Under the pieces are notes generated by a model. That model saw only the letters and a list, made by a program, of their open reading frames with translations, had not been told where the DNA came from and ran no database searches. From Roseateles toxinivorans (GTDB lineage: Bacteria; Pseudomonadota; Gammaproteobacteria; Burkholderiales; Burkholderiaceae_C), in NCBI RefSeq assembly GCF_004362525.1, contig NZ_SNXS01000002.1:310001-374000 (forward strand): 64,000 bases of DNA, written 5' to 3'. Both the position numbers and the translations under genes were made by a program. The number at the start of each line of letters is the position of its first letter. Positions within the stretch are counted from its first letter, which is position 1. Below are positions 9,190 through 17,540 of the stretch, piece by piece.

Positions 9190-9312
9190 GCGGTGGTCGG
9201 CCACTGCTTGAGGCAGATCATCACCCCGACATGCTCGCCGAGACCTGCGCAAGACGCGCAGCACCCATACTGGACACTTGTCGAGCCATTGCCACCATCA
9301 AGCCGCCACCGT

Positions 9313-9972
9313 ATGCGCCCGTCCGTGATTGCCCTGTTGTGCGGCCTTGCCGTCGCTGCGGCATTGCTCGTCTGGCGAGGCGGGGGCGATCCTCCCCAGG
9401 AGGCGGCACCTGCTGCAGTGGCGCCGGCGGTCACCGACACGCCGCTGGTGAGCCCGCAGCCGCTTCAAGGGCCGGCGCCAACCGTGCAGACGCCCAACGC
9501 CGCGTCCGCCGCGGCCACTGCGGCTGTGCCCGCGGCGATGATCAAGCCCCCCCCGCGGCCGACGAACCAGGCAGGCCCTGCGCGCTCGGCGTTCGCCCTG
9601 TCCAGCGATCACCAGACCTTGATCCACGAAACCGTGCTTGCCGCCGCCGACCATGAACGGCTGGAGCAGGAGCCGCGCGACGATGCCTGGGCGACCGAGG
9701 CCGAGCGGCAGATACGCCAGGCGCTGGCCCGCCATGCCAGAACCGGTGACTTCGATGTGGTCGCCGTTGACTGCCGCCAGACCCTGTGTGCGATCCAGGC
9801 CTTCAGCTATGGCGAGAACGGCCATCGCGAATGGGTCAAGGCCGTGGACGAGCTGTACAAGGAGACGCTCGCCGATCTGTTCGACTCGGTCAACACCGCC
9901 TTCCCGACTCGGGGCAGCCGCTCGCCGGTGCTGACCTTTCTGCACCGCAAGCCGGTGGCGGCCAGGCCCTGA
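9313..9972 (+). CDS. Unrecognised membrane-anchored or exported protein
   Basis: A 219-residue protein with a hydrophobic N-terminus (about residues 4-21) acting as anchor or signal, a long Ala/Pro-rich linker (about 25-95) and a C-terminal domain. That domain carries a CRQTLC pair preceded by VVAVD, probably a disulfide in the periplasm. The CxxxxC pattern after a Val/Asp strand recurs in exported hypothetical proteins of proteobacteria; I do not recognise a named family. The ATG at 9313 was chosen because the signal starts there, although the frame is open to 9193. It lies between the PBP gene and another exported protein, so an envelope role is plausible. Confidence 0.65.
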   Translation: MRPSVIALLCGLAVAAALLVWRGGGDPPQEAAPAAVAPAVTDTPLVSPQPLQGPAPTVQTPNAASAAATAAVPAAMIKPPPRPTNQAGPARSAFALSSDHQTLIHETVLAAADHERLEQEPRDDAWATEAERQIRQALARHARTGDFDVVAVDCRQTLCAIQAFSYGENGHREWVKAVDELYKETLADLFDSVNTAFPTRGSRSPVLTFLHRKPVAARP

Positions 9973-9994
9973 GCGTGGATACGGAGGTCGACGC

Positions 9995-11143
9995 ATGAAC
10001 AGGGTCTCAAGCATCCGCCTTCAAGCCGGCAGGCTCCGCCGGGCGCTGCCCATCGCGGCGGTCGTGGCCTGCGCCGCCCTGTGCGCGCAGCCGTTGCTCG
10101 CGCAGCCCAAAGAGGCGCTGCCGCAGGTCACCGTCACCGGCACGTCCAGCGAGCCGGTGGAAAAGTCCTATCGAAAGATGGTCCGGGGCATGGACTATTT
10201 CGAGCGGGCCCGGGCGGCCCTCGCGCCCGATGCCTCGCTGCGTTTCAAGCTGCTGCCGCGAAAGCCGGGCACCGATGTGGATCACATCATCCTGGAGCTC
10301 ATAGCGACCACGTTCGACTACCGGGTGCCCGTCGCCGCCGATCACACCTTCGTGCTGACGCGCGACCCCAAGGCCCTGCAGGAAGACGCCGTCGTCTCGC
10401 CCAATCGCAAGCGGCTGACCATGACCTGGCGCACCGAGATCCGCACCCCGGGGCTGCCACCCGACACCCGGCGGCTGGGCGACCTGCGCCTGGAATGCCT
10501 GGTCGGTCTGGAGTCCGGCCTGATATCCAACCTCAGCCTCGTCGCCCGGCTCGCCGACCTGTTCACCGACAGCAAGAGCTATTGCGGGCGCAAGGCCGCG
10601 AGGTATCTGTACTTCGCCGAACGGCCCCTGTTCAGCGTCACGCTGGTGGCAGGTGCACGCCGGGAGGTGCTGCCCACTGACCGGCTGTATGCCGCGGCCA
10701 GCGACGATCCGGACTTCAAGTCCGACCTGCCCTTTTGCGATTGCGAGGTGCTGGTCGACCGCACCTATTTTCTGCCGCTGGGCGACCCGAGCTGGCCGGA
10801 CGACACGCGGGTCGAGTTCGAGTACATGGACGACAGCCCCGGCGGGCCCGAGCCATCGCCGGACGGCCCCGGACCGGTGCGAACGCCAGCCGGCCAGGCC
10901 CTCACGCCGCAGGCGGCGATGGAGTTGATTGCCATCGGCAAGAGCGGCAAGGCCGAGGTCGCCGCCGCGCTCGGCAGCAAGGCCATCGTCATACCGTTCG
11001 ACAGCGGCTACGAGGTCTGGGTCTATCGATGGCCGGGCCCGGACAAGACCACCCGCGCCGCCACCGAGCTGGTGCTGCTGTTCGAGCCCTCCGGCCTGGT
11101 GAAGAAGCTGCGGCTGCGGCCGGGCTATGCCACGGTCAGGTAG
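9995..11143 (+). CDS. Unrecognised exported protein
   Basis: A 382-residue protein with a basic N-terminus and hydrophobic core (about 17-36), consistent with a Sec signal peptide cleaved near LLAQP. The mature part begins with EALPQVTVTGTSSEPVEKSYRK cut by a predicted turn. The central domain holds paired cysteines (C in LECLVG, SYCGRK, FCDCEV), and the tail (about 300-382) resembles SmpA/OmlA-type repeats (TPQAAMELIAIGKSGKAEV, YEVWVYRW). No family name can be given safely. It starts 22 bp after the preceding exported protein and probably shares its transcript. Confidence 0.65.
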   Translation: MNRVSSIRLQAGRLRRALPIAAVVACAALCAQPLLAQPKEALPQVTVTGTSSEPVEKSYRKMVRGMDYFERARAALAPDASLRFKLLPRKPGTDVDHIILELIATTFDYRVPVAADHTFVLTRDPKALQEDAVVSPNRKRLTMTWRTEIRTPGLPPDTRRLGDLRLECLVGLESGLISNLSLVARLADLFTDSKSYCGRKAARYLYFAERPLFSVTLVAGARREVLPTDRLYAAASDDPDFKSDLPFCDCEVLVDRTYFLPLGDPSWPDDTRVEFEYMDDSPGGPEPSPDGPGPVRTPAGQALTPQAAMELIAIGKSGKAEVAAALGSKAIVIPFDSGYEVWVYRWPGPDKTTRAATELVLLFEPSGLVKKLRLRPGYATVR

Positions 11144-11195
11144 CCCATGCCGGATGGTTATGCTGTGCTGCCCGCCCCAACGTTGGAGAGACTTG

Positions 11196-11633
11196 ATGAG
11201 CGAACTGGACAAGGACATTGCGCGGATTCTTGGCGTCTATGAATCTGCGGTGTTCAAGAAGGATGTCGAGGCGCTGATGCGGCTCTATGACCCGGAGGTC
11301 CGAGTCTTCGATGCCTGGGGCGTCTGGTCCTACGAGGGCGCCGAGGCATGGCAGCGCACGGTGGAGGGCTGGTTCACCTCGCTGGGAACCGAGCGGGTCA
11401 AGGTCAGCTTTGCCGATGTGCAGGCCTTTACCGGCAAGGACATGGCCTCGGTGAGCGCCATCGTCACCTACGCCGGCGTCTCGGCCGAGGGCCAGCCGCT
11501 GCGCGCGATGCAGAACCGCATCAGCTGGGTGCTGCGCACGACAGGGCATGTGCCCCGGATAGTGCATGAGCACACCTCGGCGCCGATAGGCTTCGAGGAC
11601 TCGAAGGCGATACTCGTGCGTGACAAGGCCTGA
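11196..11633 (+). CDS. SnoaL/NTF2-like protein
   Basis: A 145-residue soluble protein with the NTF2-like (SnoaL) layout: a helix (ARILGVYESAVFKKDVEALMRLY), then DPEVRVFDAWG, GAEAWQRTVEGWF and a terminal beta-sheet ending in SWVLRTTG and IVHEHTSAP. The fold is a small cone-shaped pocket used by isomerases, hydratases and many uncharacterised proteins. The ATG at 11196 is supported by a GGAGAG ribosome binding site (11185-11190). It stands alone between the exported proteins and the aminotransferase; no substrate can be assigned. Confidence 0.8.
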   Translation: MSELDKDIARILGVYESAVFKKDVEALMRLYDPEVRVFDAWGVWSYEGAEAWQRTVEGWFTSLGTERVKVSFADVQAFTGKDMASVSAIVTYAGVSAEGQPLRAMQNRISWVLRTTGHVPRIVHEHTSAPIGFEDSKAILVRDKA

Positions 11634-11761
11634 CCGGGGCGCAGCAGAATCTTCTGCCGAGAAGCCCACGAGAACAGCCACAGCGCGCCGGCAGGCGCCC
11701 CCATTGCAGCACCACCCGCTGCGCCCTCCGCCCTAAGCTGGAGCCGTCTTCACGATGATGA

Positions 11762-13165
11762 ATGAGTCGGCCCATGCAGTCCCCAGCGCACCCCCATCTC
11801 GACGCCCTTGTCTCGCTCGATCGCGAGCATCTGATACACCCGGTCGCACCCTGGCGCAAGCATGAGCAGCGCGGCGTCACGGTGCTGGAGTCGGGCCGGG
11901 GCGCCTGGCTGACGGACGCCAGCGGCCACCAGCTGCTCGATGTCTTTGCCGGCCTGTGGTGCGTCAATGTCGGTTACGGGCAGGAGAGCGTGGTGCAGGC
12001 GGCGGCCGAGCAGATGCGCAAGCTGCCCTACGCCACCGGCTATTTCCACTTCGGCAGCGAGCCGGCGATTCGGCTGGCGGCCAAGCTGGTGGAAATCACG
12101 CCGGCCTCGCTGACCCGGGTCTATCTGACCCTGGGCGGCTCGGAGGCGATCGACGCCGCGATACGCCTGATCACGCAGTTCTACAACAACACCGGCCGGC
12201 CGGCGAAGAAGCACTTCATCTCGCTGGAGCGGGGCTATCACGGCTCCTCGTCCACCGGCTCGGGGCTGACGGCGCTGCCGGCCTTCCATCGCGGCTTCGA
12301 CATGCCGCTGCCGACGCAACACTACATCGCCTCGCCCTACAGCTACCGCACCGGCCTCGATGACGCGGCCCAGATCGCCGCCTCGGTGGCGGCGCTGCGT
12401 GCCAAGGTCGCCCAGCTCGGCGCCGAGAACGTCGCCGCCTTCTTCTGCGAGCCGATTCAGGGCTCGGGCGGCGTGATCGTGCCGCCCAAGGGCTGGCTGA
12501 AGGCGATGAGCGTGGCCGCCCGCGAGCTGGACATCCTGTTCGTCGTGGACGAGGTCATCACCGGCTTCGGCCGCACGGGCCCGATGTTCGCCTGCGACGC
12601 CGAGGGCGTGCAGCCCGATCTGATGACCCTGGCCAAGGGCCTGACCTCGGGCTATGCGCCGATGGGCGCGATGCTGATGTCCGAGGCGGTGTACGCCGGC
12701 ATTGCCGATGGCGCACCGACCGGCGCGGCGATAGGCCATGGCGCGACCTACTCGGCGCACCCGGTCAGTGCGGCCGTGGCTCTTGAGGTGTTGCGTCTGT
12801 ACGAACAAGGCGGCCTGCTCGCCAACGGGCATAGAGTGGCCCCGCATTTCGCGGCCGTGCTCGACGGCCTGCGCGACCATCCGCTGGTCGGCGACTCGCG
12901 CCACCGCGGCCTGCTGGGCGCGCTGGAGCTGGTCAGCGACAAGGCCAGCAAGCGGGGTTTCGACGCGGCCCTGGGCCTGTCGGACCGCATCTTCGACGCC
13001 GGCTACCGCAACGGCCTGGTGTTCCGCTCGTTCGGCGACCACATCCTGGGCTTTGCCCCGGCGCTGTGCTTCACCGAGGACGAGTTCGCGATCATGGGCA
13101 CGCGGCTGAAGAAGACGCTGGACGAGATCCTGGCCGCGCCGGACGTGCGCGCCGCGATGAAGTGA
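11762..13165 (+). CDS. Class III aminotransferase (putrescine or omega-amino acid:pyruvate type)
   Basis: A 467-residue fold-type I PLP enzyme. Landmarks are GGSEAIDAAIRL (125-136), the PLP-binding aspartate in VVDEVITGFGRTG (D263) and the Schiff-base lysine in TLAKGLTSGYAPMG (K292). The sequence resembles SpuC-type putrescine/polyamine:pyruvate or beta-alanine:pyruvate aminotransferases, which move a terminal amine to pyruvate. An Lrp-type regulator follows it and then an HcnABC-type flavoenzyme, so it probably serves the same nitrogen-compound pathway. The exact amine donor cannot be read from the sequence. Confidence 0.85.
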   Translation: MSRPMQSPAHPHLDALVSLDREHLIHPVAPWRKHEQRGVTVLESGRGAWLTDASGHQLLDVFAGLWCVNVGYGQESVVQAAAEQMRKLPYATGYFHFGSEPAIRLAAKLVEITPASLTRVYLTLGGSEAIDAAIRLITQFYNNTGRPAKKHFISLERGYHGSSSTGSGLTALPAFHRGFDMPLPTQHYIASPYSYRTGLDDAAQIAASVAALRAKVAQLGAENVAAFFCEPIQGSGGVIVPPKGWLKAMSVAARELDILFVVDEVITGFGRTGPMFACDAEGVQPDLMTLAKGLTSGYAPMGAMLMSEAVYAGIADGAPTGAAIGHGATYSAHPVSAAVALEVLRLYEQGGLLANGHRVAPHFAAVLDGLRDHPLVGDSRHRGLLGALELVSDKASKRGFDAALGLSDRIFDAGYRNGLVFRSFGDHILGFAPALCFTEDEFAIMGTRLKKTLDEILAAPDVRAAMK

Positions 13166-13224
13166 TGGCGGCAGGTTCGCGGCGCAAAATCGAGCTCCCC
13201 CATACAACCAGCGAGTGACGCACC

Positions 13225-13719
13225 GTGGTAGGCCCCCTCAAGCTTGATCGTCTCGACCTGCGCATCCTCAGCCAGCTGCAGAAGAATGGCCGCATCACCA
13301 ATGTCGATCTGGCCGACGCGGTCGGCCTGTCGCCCAGCCCCTGCCTGATACGGGTGAAGCGGCTGGAGCAGGCCGGCTATATCGCCGGCTACGGCGCCCA
13401 GCTGCGGCTGGAGAAGCTGGGCGACACCTTGACCGTGTTCACCGAGGTCACGCTGTCCGACCACCACCGCGAGGACTTCGTGCGCTTCGAGGCGGCGATA
13501 CGCGAGATCGACGAAATCATCGAATGCCATCTGGTCAGCGGCGGCTACGACTATCTCTTGAAGTTCACGACGCGTGGCGTCAACCACTACCAGTCCATCG
13601 TCGAAGACCTGCTGGAACGCAATATCGGCATCGAGAAGTACTTCAGCTTCATCGTCATCAAGTCGCCCTTCATCAAGAACCACTATCCGATCGAGCGGCT
13701 GTTCCCGCCGACGCTCTGA
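13225..13719 (+). CDS. Lrp/AsnC family transcriptional regulator
   Basis: A 164-residue protein with an N-terminal winged helix-turn-helix (about 8-58: LDRLDLRILSQLQ, DLADAVGLSPSPCLIRVKRLE) and a C-terminal RAM effector domain (from about 70). Lrp-type proteins form octamers that respond to amino acids. The start is GTG at 13225. It lies 59 bp after the aminotransferase and 15 bp before the iron-sulfur subunit, so it probably controls this catabolic cluster. The motif GGYDYLLKF is the usual ligand-site region (GxYDYxL). Confidence 0.9.
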   Translation: MVGPLKLDRLDLRILSQLQKNGRITNVDLADAVGLSPSPCLIRVKRLEQAGYIAGYGAQLRLEKLGDTLTVFTEVTLSDHHREDFVRFEAAIREIDEIIECHLVSGGYDYLLKFTTRGVNHYQSIVEDLLERNIGIEKYFSFIVIKSPFIKNHYPIERLFPPTL

Positions 13720-13734
13720 CCCTGTTCCAAACAC

Positions 13735-14097
13735 ATGAGTGCTGCTTCATTCCAAGCGCCCGGTGCGCGTTTTGTGCGCCTGGCCGAAACCGGCCGCCCG
13801 GCCCTGCGGCTGAGCATTGACGGCCAGCCCGTCACCGCCATGCAGGGCGACACCCTGCTGGTGGCCGTGCTGAGCCACCAGCGCAGCTTGCGCCGGTCGG
13901 AGTTCGGCGACGGCGCACGGGCGGGCTTCTGCCTGATGGGCGCCTGCCAGGACTGCTGGGTCTGGACCGAAGCGGGCCAGCGCCTGCGCGCCTGCTCGAC
14001 GCCGGTGTTGGAGGGCATGGCCGTGCGCACCTCGCCGCCGGCCAGCCACTGGCCGGTGACACCTGATTTGCAGATCGTGCAGGGGCGCGAGCTGTGA
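13735..14097 (+). CDS. [2Fe-2S] subunit, HcnA/OoxA-type
   Basis: A 120-residue ferredoxin-like subunit with cysteines C66, C71, C74 and C87, the spacing of a plant-type [2Fe-2S] site as found in HcnA and in the small subunit of opine, sarcosine and proline oxidases. It carries electrons for the two flavoprotein subunits encoded immediately downstream. Its stop overlaps the next start by 4 bp (ATGA at 14094). The genomic setting with an aminotransferase and an Lrp regulator favours an amino-acid or opine dehydrogenase over cyanide synthesis (inference). Confidence 0.82.
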   Translation: MSAASFQAPGARFVRLAETGRPALRLSIDGQPVTAMQGDTLLVAVLSHQRSLRRSEFGDGARAGFCLMGACQDCWVWTEAGQRLRACSTPVLEGMAVRTSPPASHWPVTPDLQIVQGREL

Positions 14098-15482
14098 GCG
14101 GCCCCCGCGTGATCGTCGTCGGCACCGGCCCGGCCGGTGTGCGGGCGGCGCAGGCGCTGGTCGAGGCGGGCCTGCGGCCCATCGTCATCGATGAGGGCAA
14201 TCGCGCCGGTGGGCAGGTCTACCGCCGCCAGCCCGAGGGCTTCAAGCGCGACTACGCGACCCTGTATGGCAGCGAGGCGGCCAAGGCGCAGGCGCTGCAC
14301 AGCGACTTCGATGCGCTGCTTGAACGCATCGACTACCGCGGCGACACGCTGGCCTGGAACGTCAGCGCGAAACAGCTGCACACGGTGTACCCGGCCAGCG
14401 GCGAGACGCATGACATCGCTTTCGACGCGCTGATCGTCTGCAGCGGCGCCACCGACCGGCTGATGCCGGTGACAGGTTGGAATCAGGCCGGCTGCTACAG
14501 CCTGGGCGCCTCGCAGATCGCGCTGAAGGCGCAGGCCTGCGCGATCGGCTCGCGGGTCGTCTTCATGGGCAGCGGACCGCTGCTGTATCTGGTGGCCTCG
14601 CAGTATGTGAAGGCCGGCGCAAAGGTCGAGGCGGTGCTGGACACCTCGCCGGCCATCCCGCCTCTTGCCGCCCTGCGCGGCCTGCTGAGTCGCCCGCAGC
14701 TGCTGTGGCGCGGGCTGCAGCTGCAGGTGATGCTCAAGCGCGCCGGCGTTGCGCTGCTGAAGGGCATCACACCCGTGCGCATAGACAGCACCCCCGAACA
14801 GGGCGTGACCGGCGTCACCGTCCGCGATGCCCGAGGCCGCACGCGGCTGTTCGCGGCCGATGCCGTGGGCCTGGGCTGGCATCTGCGCGCCGAGTCGCAG
14901 CTGGCCGATCTGGCGCGTTGCGAGTTCGTATTCGAGCCCTTGAGCCGCCAATGGCTGCCGCGCATCGATGAAGACGGCCGCAGCAGCACGGCGGGCGTCT
15001 ATCTGGCCGGCGATGGCGTGCGCATTCTCGGGGCCGATGGCGCCGAAGCCGCCGGCCGTCTGGCCGCACTGGCCGCGCTGCATGATCTGCAGCAGGGCAG
15101 CGAACGCTACCAGGCCGAGCAGGGACCGCTGCGCGCCACGCTGGCGACGATGGACCGCTTCCGCCAGGGTCTGTTGCTGGCCTTTCCCTGGCCGCACCAA
15201 CAGGCCGCCGCGCTGCCCGACGAGGCCGTGGTCTGCCGCTGCGAGGCCGTCAGCGCCGGCGAGTTGCGCCGCTGCGTACGCGAACTTGGCAGCCAGGAGG
15301 TGAACCGCGCCAAGGCCTTCAGCCGCGTCGGCATGGGCCGCTGCCAGGGGCGCTTTTGCGGCCATGGGGCGGCCGAGGTGATTGCCGCTGCGGCCCATAT
15401 CCCGATCGAGTCGGTGGGCCGCATCCGCGGCCAGGCGCCGGTCAAGCCCATCATGATGAGTACGCAAGAGGTGGCGCAATGA
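14094..15482 (+). CDS. FAD/NAD(P)-binding subunit with BFD-type iron-sulfur domain, HcnB/OoxA-type
   Basis: A 462-residue flavoprotein with an N-terminal FAD motif (VIVVGTGPAGVRAAQAL), a second dinucleotide fold (VVFMGSGPLLYLVASQ, about residue 156) and a C-terminal BFD-like [2Fe-2S] domain with cysteines C381, C383, C417 and C422 in CxC...CxxxxC spacing. This matches the alpha/B subunit of HcnABC, octopine/nopaline oxidase and hydroxyproline dehydrogenase complexes. It overlaps its neighbours by 4 bp on each side, so the three subunits are translationally coupled. It accepts electrons from the substrate-oxidising subunit. Confidence 0.87.
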   Translation: MSGPRVIVVGTGPAGVRAAQALVEAGLRPIVIDEGNRAGGQVYRRQPEGFKRDYATLYGSEAAKAQALHSDFDALLERIDYRGDTLAWNVSAKQLHTVYPASGETHDIAFDALIVCSGATDRLMPVTGWNQAGCYSLGASQIALKAQACAIGSRVVFMGSGPLLYLVASQYVKAGAKVEAVLDTSPAIPPLAALRGLLSRPQLLWRGLQLQVMLKRAGVALLKGITPVRIDSTPEQGVTGVTVRDARGRTRLFAADAVGLGWHLRAESQLADLARCEFVFEPLSRQWLPRIDEDGRSSTAGVYLAGDGVRILGADGAEAAGRLAALAALHDLQQGSERYQAEQGPLRATLATMDRFRQGLLLAFPWPHQQAAALPDEAVVCRCEAVSAGELRRCVRELGSQEVNRAKAFSRVGMGRCQGRFCGHGAAEVIAAAAHIPIESVGRIRGQAPVKPIMMSTQEVAQ

Positions 15483-16609
15483 TCGGCGTCCAACGGAGCG
15501 ATGTGCTGATCATCGGCGGCGGCCTGATGGGCACCACCACCGCCTTCTTCCTGCGCCAGCAGCATGGCCTCAGCGTCACCCTGCTGGAGCGCGAGCTGAT
15601 AGGCCGCCAGGCCAGCGGCACCAACTTCGGCAATGTGCGCCGCCAGGGCCGCGACCTGGCGCAGATGCCGCTGGCCAACCGCGCCCGCGCCGTCTGGGGC
15701 CGGGTCAAGGAGCTGCTCGGCGAGGACCTGGAGTTCAAGCCCTACGGCCACTTGCGCGTCTGCTACACCGAGAAGCAGGCGGCCATCCTGGAGCAGCATG
15801 CCCGCGACGCACTGCCGCTGGGCCTGGAGCTGGAGCTGTTCACGGCCGAGGCCCTGCGCAAGCGTTGGGGCATCTTCAGCAACGAGGTGGTTGCCGGTTC
15901 GCTGTCGCCCATCGACGGCCACGCCAACCCGCGCCTCTCCGGGCCGGCCTTCGGCCGCGCCGCGCGCCGTGCCGGGGCCGCCATCCACGAGCACAGCGAG
16001 GTCGCGCACATCGAACGCGACGGCGCCGACTTCGTTGCCCATACCACCGATGGCCGCCGGTTCCGCGCCGCGCAGCTATTGGTCACCAGCGGCGCCTGGT
16101 CGGGCCGGTTCGCGGCCAGCTTCGGCGAGCCGGTGCCGCTGGAGGCCCGTGGCCCGCAGATGGGCGTGACCGAACCGCTGCCCTATGCCATCGGCCCGTC
16201 CATCGGTGTATCGACACCGATCGAGCACGAGGGCCTGTACTGGCGTCAGATCGAGCGGGGCAACATCGTCTTCGGCGGCGGGCTGAAGGGCCCGGCGCTG
16301 GCCGATCAGATCCGCGCCTACGTCAAGCCCGATAACATCTTGCGCCAGCTGCGCGAGATGCGCCGCTTCGTGCCCGCCTTCGAGCAGGTGCAGCTGCTGC
16401 GCGTCTGGAGCGGCATCGAGGGCTACACCGCCGACTGGGCCCCGGTGCTGGGCCCCAGCGCCCGCGTCCCCGGCCTGCACTATGCGTTCGGCTTCAATGG
16501 CGAGGGCTTCGCCATCAGCCCCGGCGTCGGCGAGGTGATGGCCGAGCTGCTGGCCACAGGCCAGACATCGACGCCGATTGCGCCGTTTGCCATTGCGCGC
16601 TTCGCCTAA
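15479..16609 (+). CDS. Substrate-oxidising FAD subunit, HcnC/OoxB-type
   Basis: A 376-residue DAO-fold flavoprotein. The FAD motif DVLIIGGGLMGTTTAFFL lies at the N-terminus and the C-terminal FAD-contact motif (FGFNGEGFAISPGVGEVMAELL) is intact. It is the catalytic subunit partner of the two preceding genes and would oxidise a C-N bond of a glycine-, proline- or opine-like substrate. The start at 15479 overlaps the upstream stop (ATGA). The frame is open to 15356, but that stretch belongs to the upstream gene. Membership of HcnC itself cannot be excluded from sequence alone. Confidence 0.87.
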   Translation: MIGVQRSDVLIIGGGLMGTTTAFFLRQQHGLSVTLLERELIGRQASGTNFGNVRRQGRDLAQMPLANRARAVWGRVKELLGEDLEFKPYGHLRVCYTEKQAAILEQHARDALPLGLELELFTAEALRKRWGIFSNEVVAGSLSPIDGHANPRLSGPAFGRAARRAGAAIHEHSEVAHIERDGADFVAHTTDGRRFRAAQLLVTSGAWSGRFAASFGEPVPLEARGPQMGVTEPLPYAIGPSIGVSTPIEHEGLYWRQIERGNIVFGGGLKGPALADQIRAYVKPDNILRQLREMRRFVPAFEQVQLLRVWSGIEGYTADWAPVLGPSARVPGLHYAFGFNGEGFAISPGVGEVMAELLATGQTSTPIAPFAIARFA

Positions 16610-16632
16610 GCGGCGCAAGCGCGCTCAGGCGC

Positions 16633-16989
16633 TCAGTCCTGAGCCATCACCACATAGACCTTCCTCAAGGTCTCTTTGATGTCCCACACGCCCGTCGTGT
16701 GCGCCGGGAAGAACAGCGTGTCGCCCGCCGTGATCTGCAGCGTTTCCCCGCCGGTGGGGGTGAAGCTGCAGGCGCCGGTCAGGATATGCATCACCTCGGC
16801 ATTGGCCAGCTGGCGCTCGAAGCGGCCGGGTGTGCACTCCCAGATGCCGCTGCGGTTGTTGCCCGAGCCCTCCAGTTCGACCGGGCGGCCGCGGGTGGTG
16901 GCGGTGGGGGCGCTCAAGGGGCGGGCAACAGCGCCCTCGTCTTGCAGGCCGGCGAGGGCGTGGGATTGCTTCAGGATGGTGATGGGCAT
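16633..16989 (-). CDS. Cupin-domain protein
   Basis: A 118-residue single-domain cupin. The barrel is seen in NAEVMHILTGACSFTPTGG and LQITAGDTLFFPAHTTGVWDI. The metal-binding His-X-His pair of motif 1 is mostly absent, so a classical metalloenzyme is unlikely; this pattern fits the (S)-ureidoglycine-aminohydrolase-like or DUF861 cupins with unknown ligand. It is convergent with the flavoenzyme operon and divergent from the AraC gene. Function unknown. Confidence 0.8.
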   Translation of the reverse strand: MPITILKQSHALAGLQDEGAVARPLSAPTATTRGRPVELEGSGNNRSGIWECTPGRFERQLANAEVMHILTGACSFTPTGGETLQITAGDTLFFPAHTTGVWDIKETLRKVYVVMAQD

Positions 16990-17163
16990 GGGGCGTCCAA
17001 GGTGAATGAAGCGGCCAGACTAGCCACGCGGCGGGCGTGCAGATAGGACGCTCTTGTCACCCGGCATGATCTGCGCGGCCGGCCCCCGGATACGCAATTC
17101 GCTACTGCGTGGCGGCGGGTTTACGGGCACATCGTTGGCGGCATCGAACTTAAGCTTTGGCTC

Positions 17164-17529
17164 ATGGCCACACCGTCCGCGCTCACCGAAACCCGGCCCC
17201 GCCGCTCGCTGGAGCCGGTGCTGGCCCATATCCGTGCCCACCTCAGCGAGCCGCTGCGCCTGGAGAGCCTGGCCGAGCTGTGTGGCCTGAGCGTCTGGCG
17301 CTTTGCCACCGTGTTCCGCGAGCGGGTGGGCATGTCGCCCTACCGCTATGTCAATGTGCTGCGCGTCCAGCATGCCCAGACGCTGCTCAGCCAGGGCATG
17401 CCGGCGGCGCGGGCGGCCAGCGAGTCCGGCTTCTACGACCAGAGCCATCTGTCGCGCCGCTTCAAGCGCCTGTGCGGCATGACGCCGGGCCAGTATCAAT
17501 CCGCTACCCAATCCACCACCTCTTCGTGA
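17164..17529 (+). CDS. Short AraC/XylS-type transcriptional regulator
   Basis: A 121-residue protein that is almost only the double helix-turn-helix of AraC regulators (about 17-115: LSEPLRLESLAELCGLSVWRF cut at its first helix-turn-helix; then ARAASESGFYDQSHLSRRFKR, with the typical GMTPGQYQ end). There is no N-terminal ligand domain, so regulation is probably by abundance or a partner (inference). It is divergent from the cupin gene and sits 11 bp before the HAD-II gene, whose operon it may control. Confidence 0.85.
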   Translation: MATPSALTETRPRRSLEPVLAHIRAHLSEPLRLESLAELCGLSVWRFATVFRERVGMSPYRYVNVLRVQHAQTLLSQGMPAARAASESGFYDQSHLSRRFKRLCGMTPGQYQSATQSTTSS

Positions 17530-17540
17530 AGGCATCCACC

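Noticed and set aside
11750-13207. Open frame of 485 codons on the minus strand
   Set aside because: It is antisense to the class III aminotransferase with its intact PLP motif.
13683-15479. Open frame of 598 codons on the minus strand
   Set aside because: It is antisense to the iron-sulfur and FAD subunits of the HcnABC-type enzyme, which keep all cofactor motifs.
13735-16609. Hydrogen cyanide synthase hcnABC
   Set aside because: The architecture fits, but the aminotransferase/Lrp/amidohydrolase neighbourhood favours an amino-acid or opine oxidase. It was kept as a family label only.
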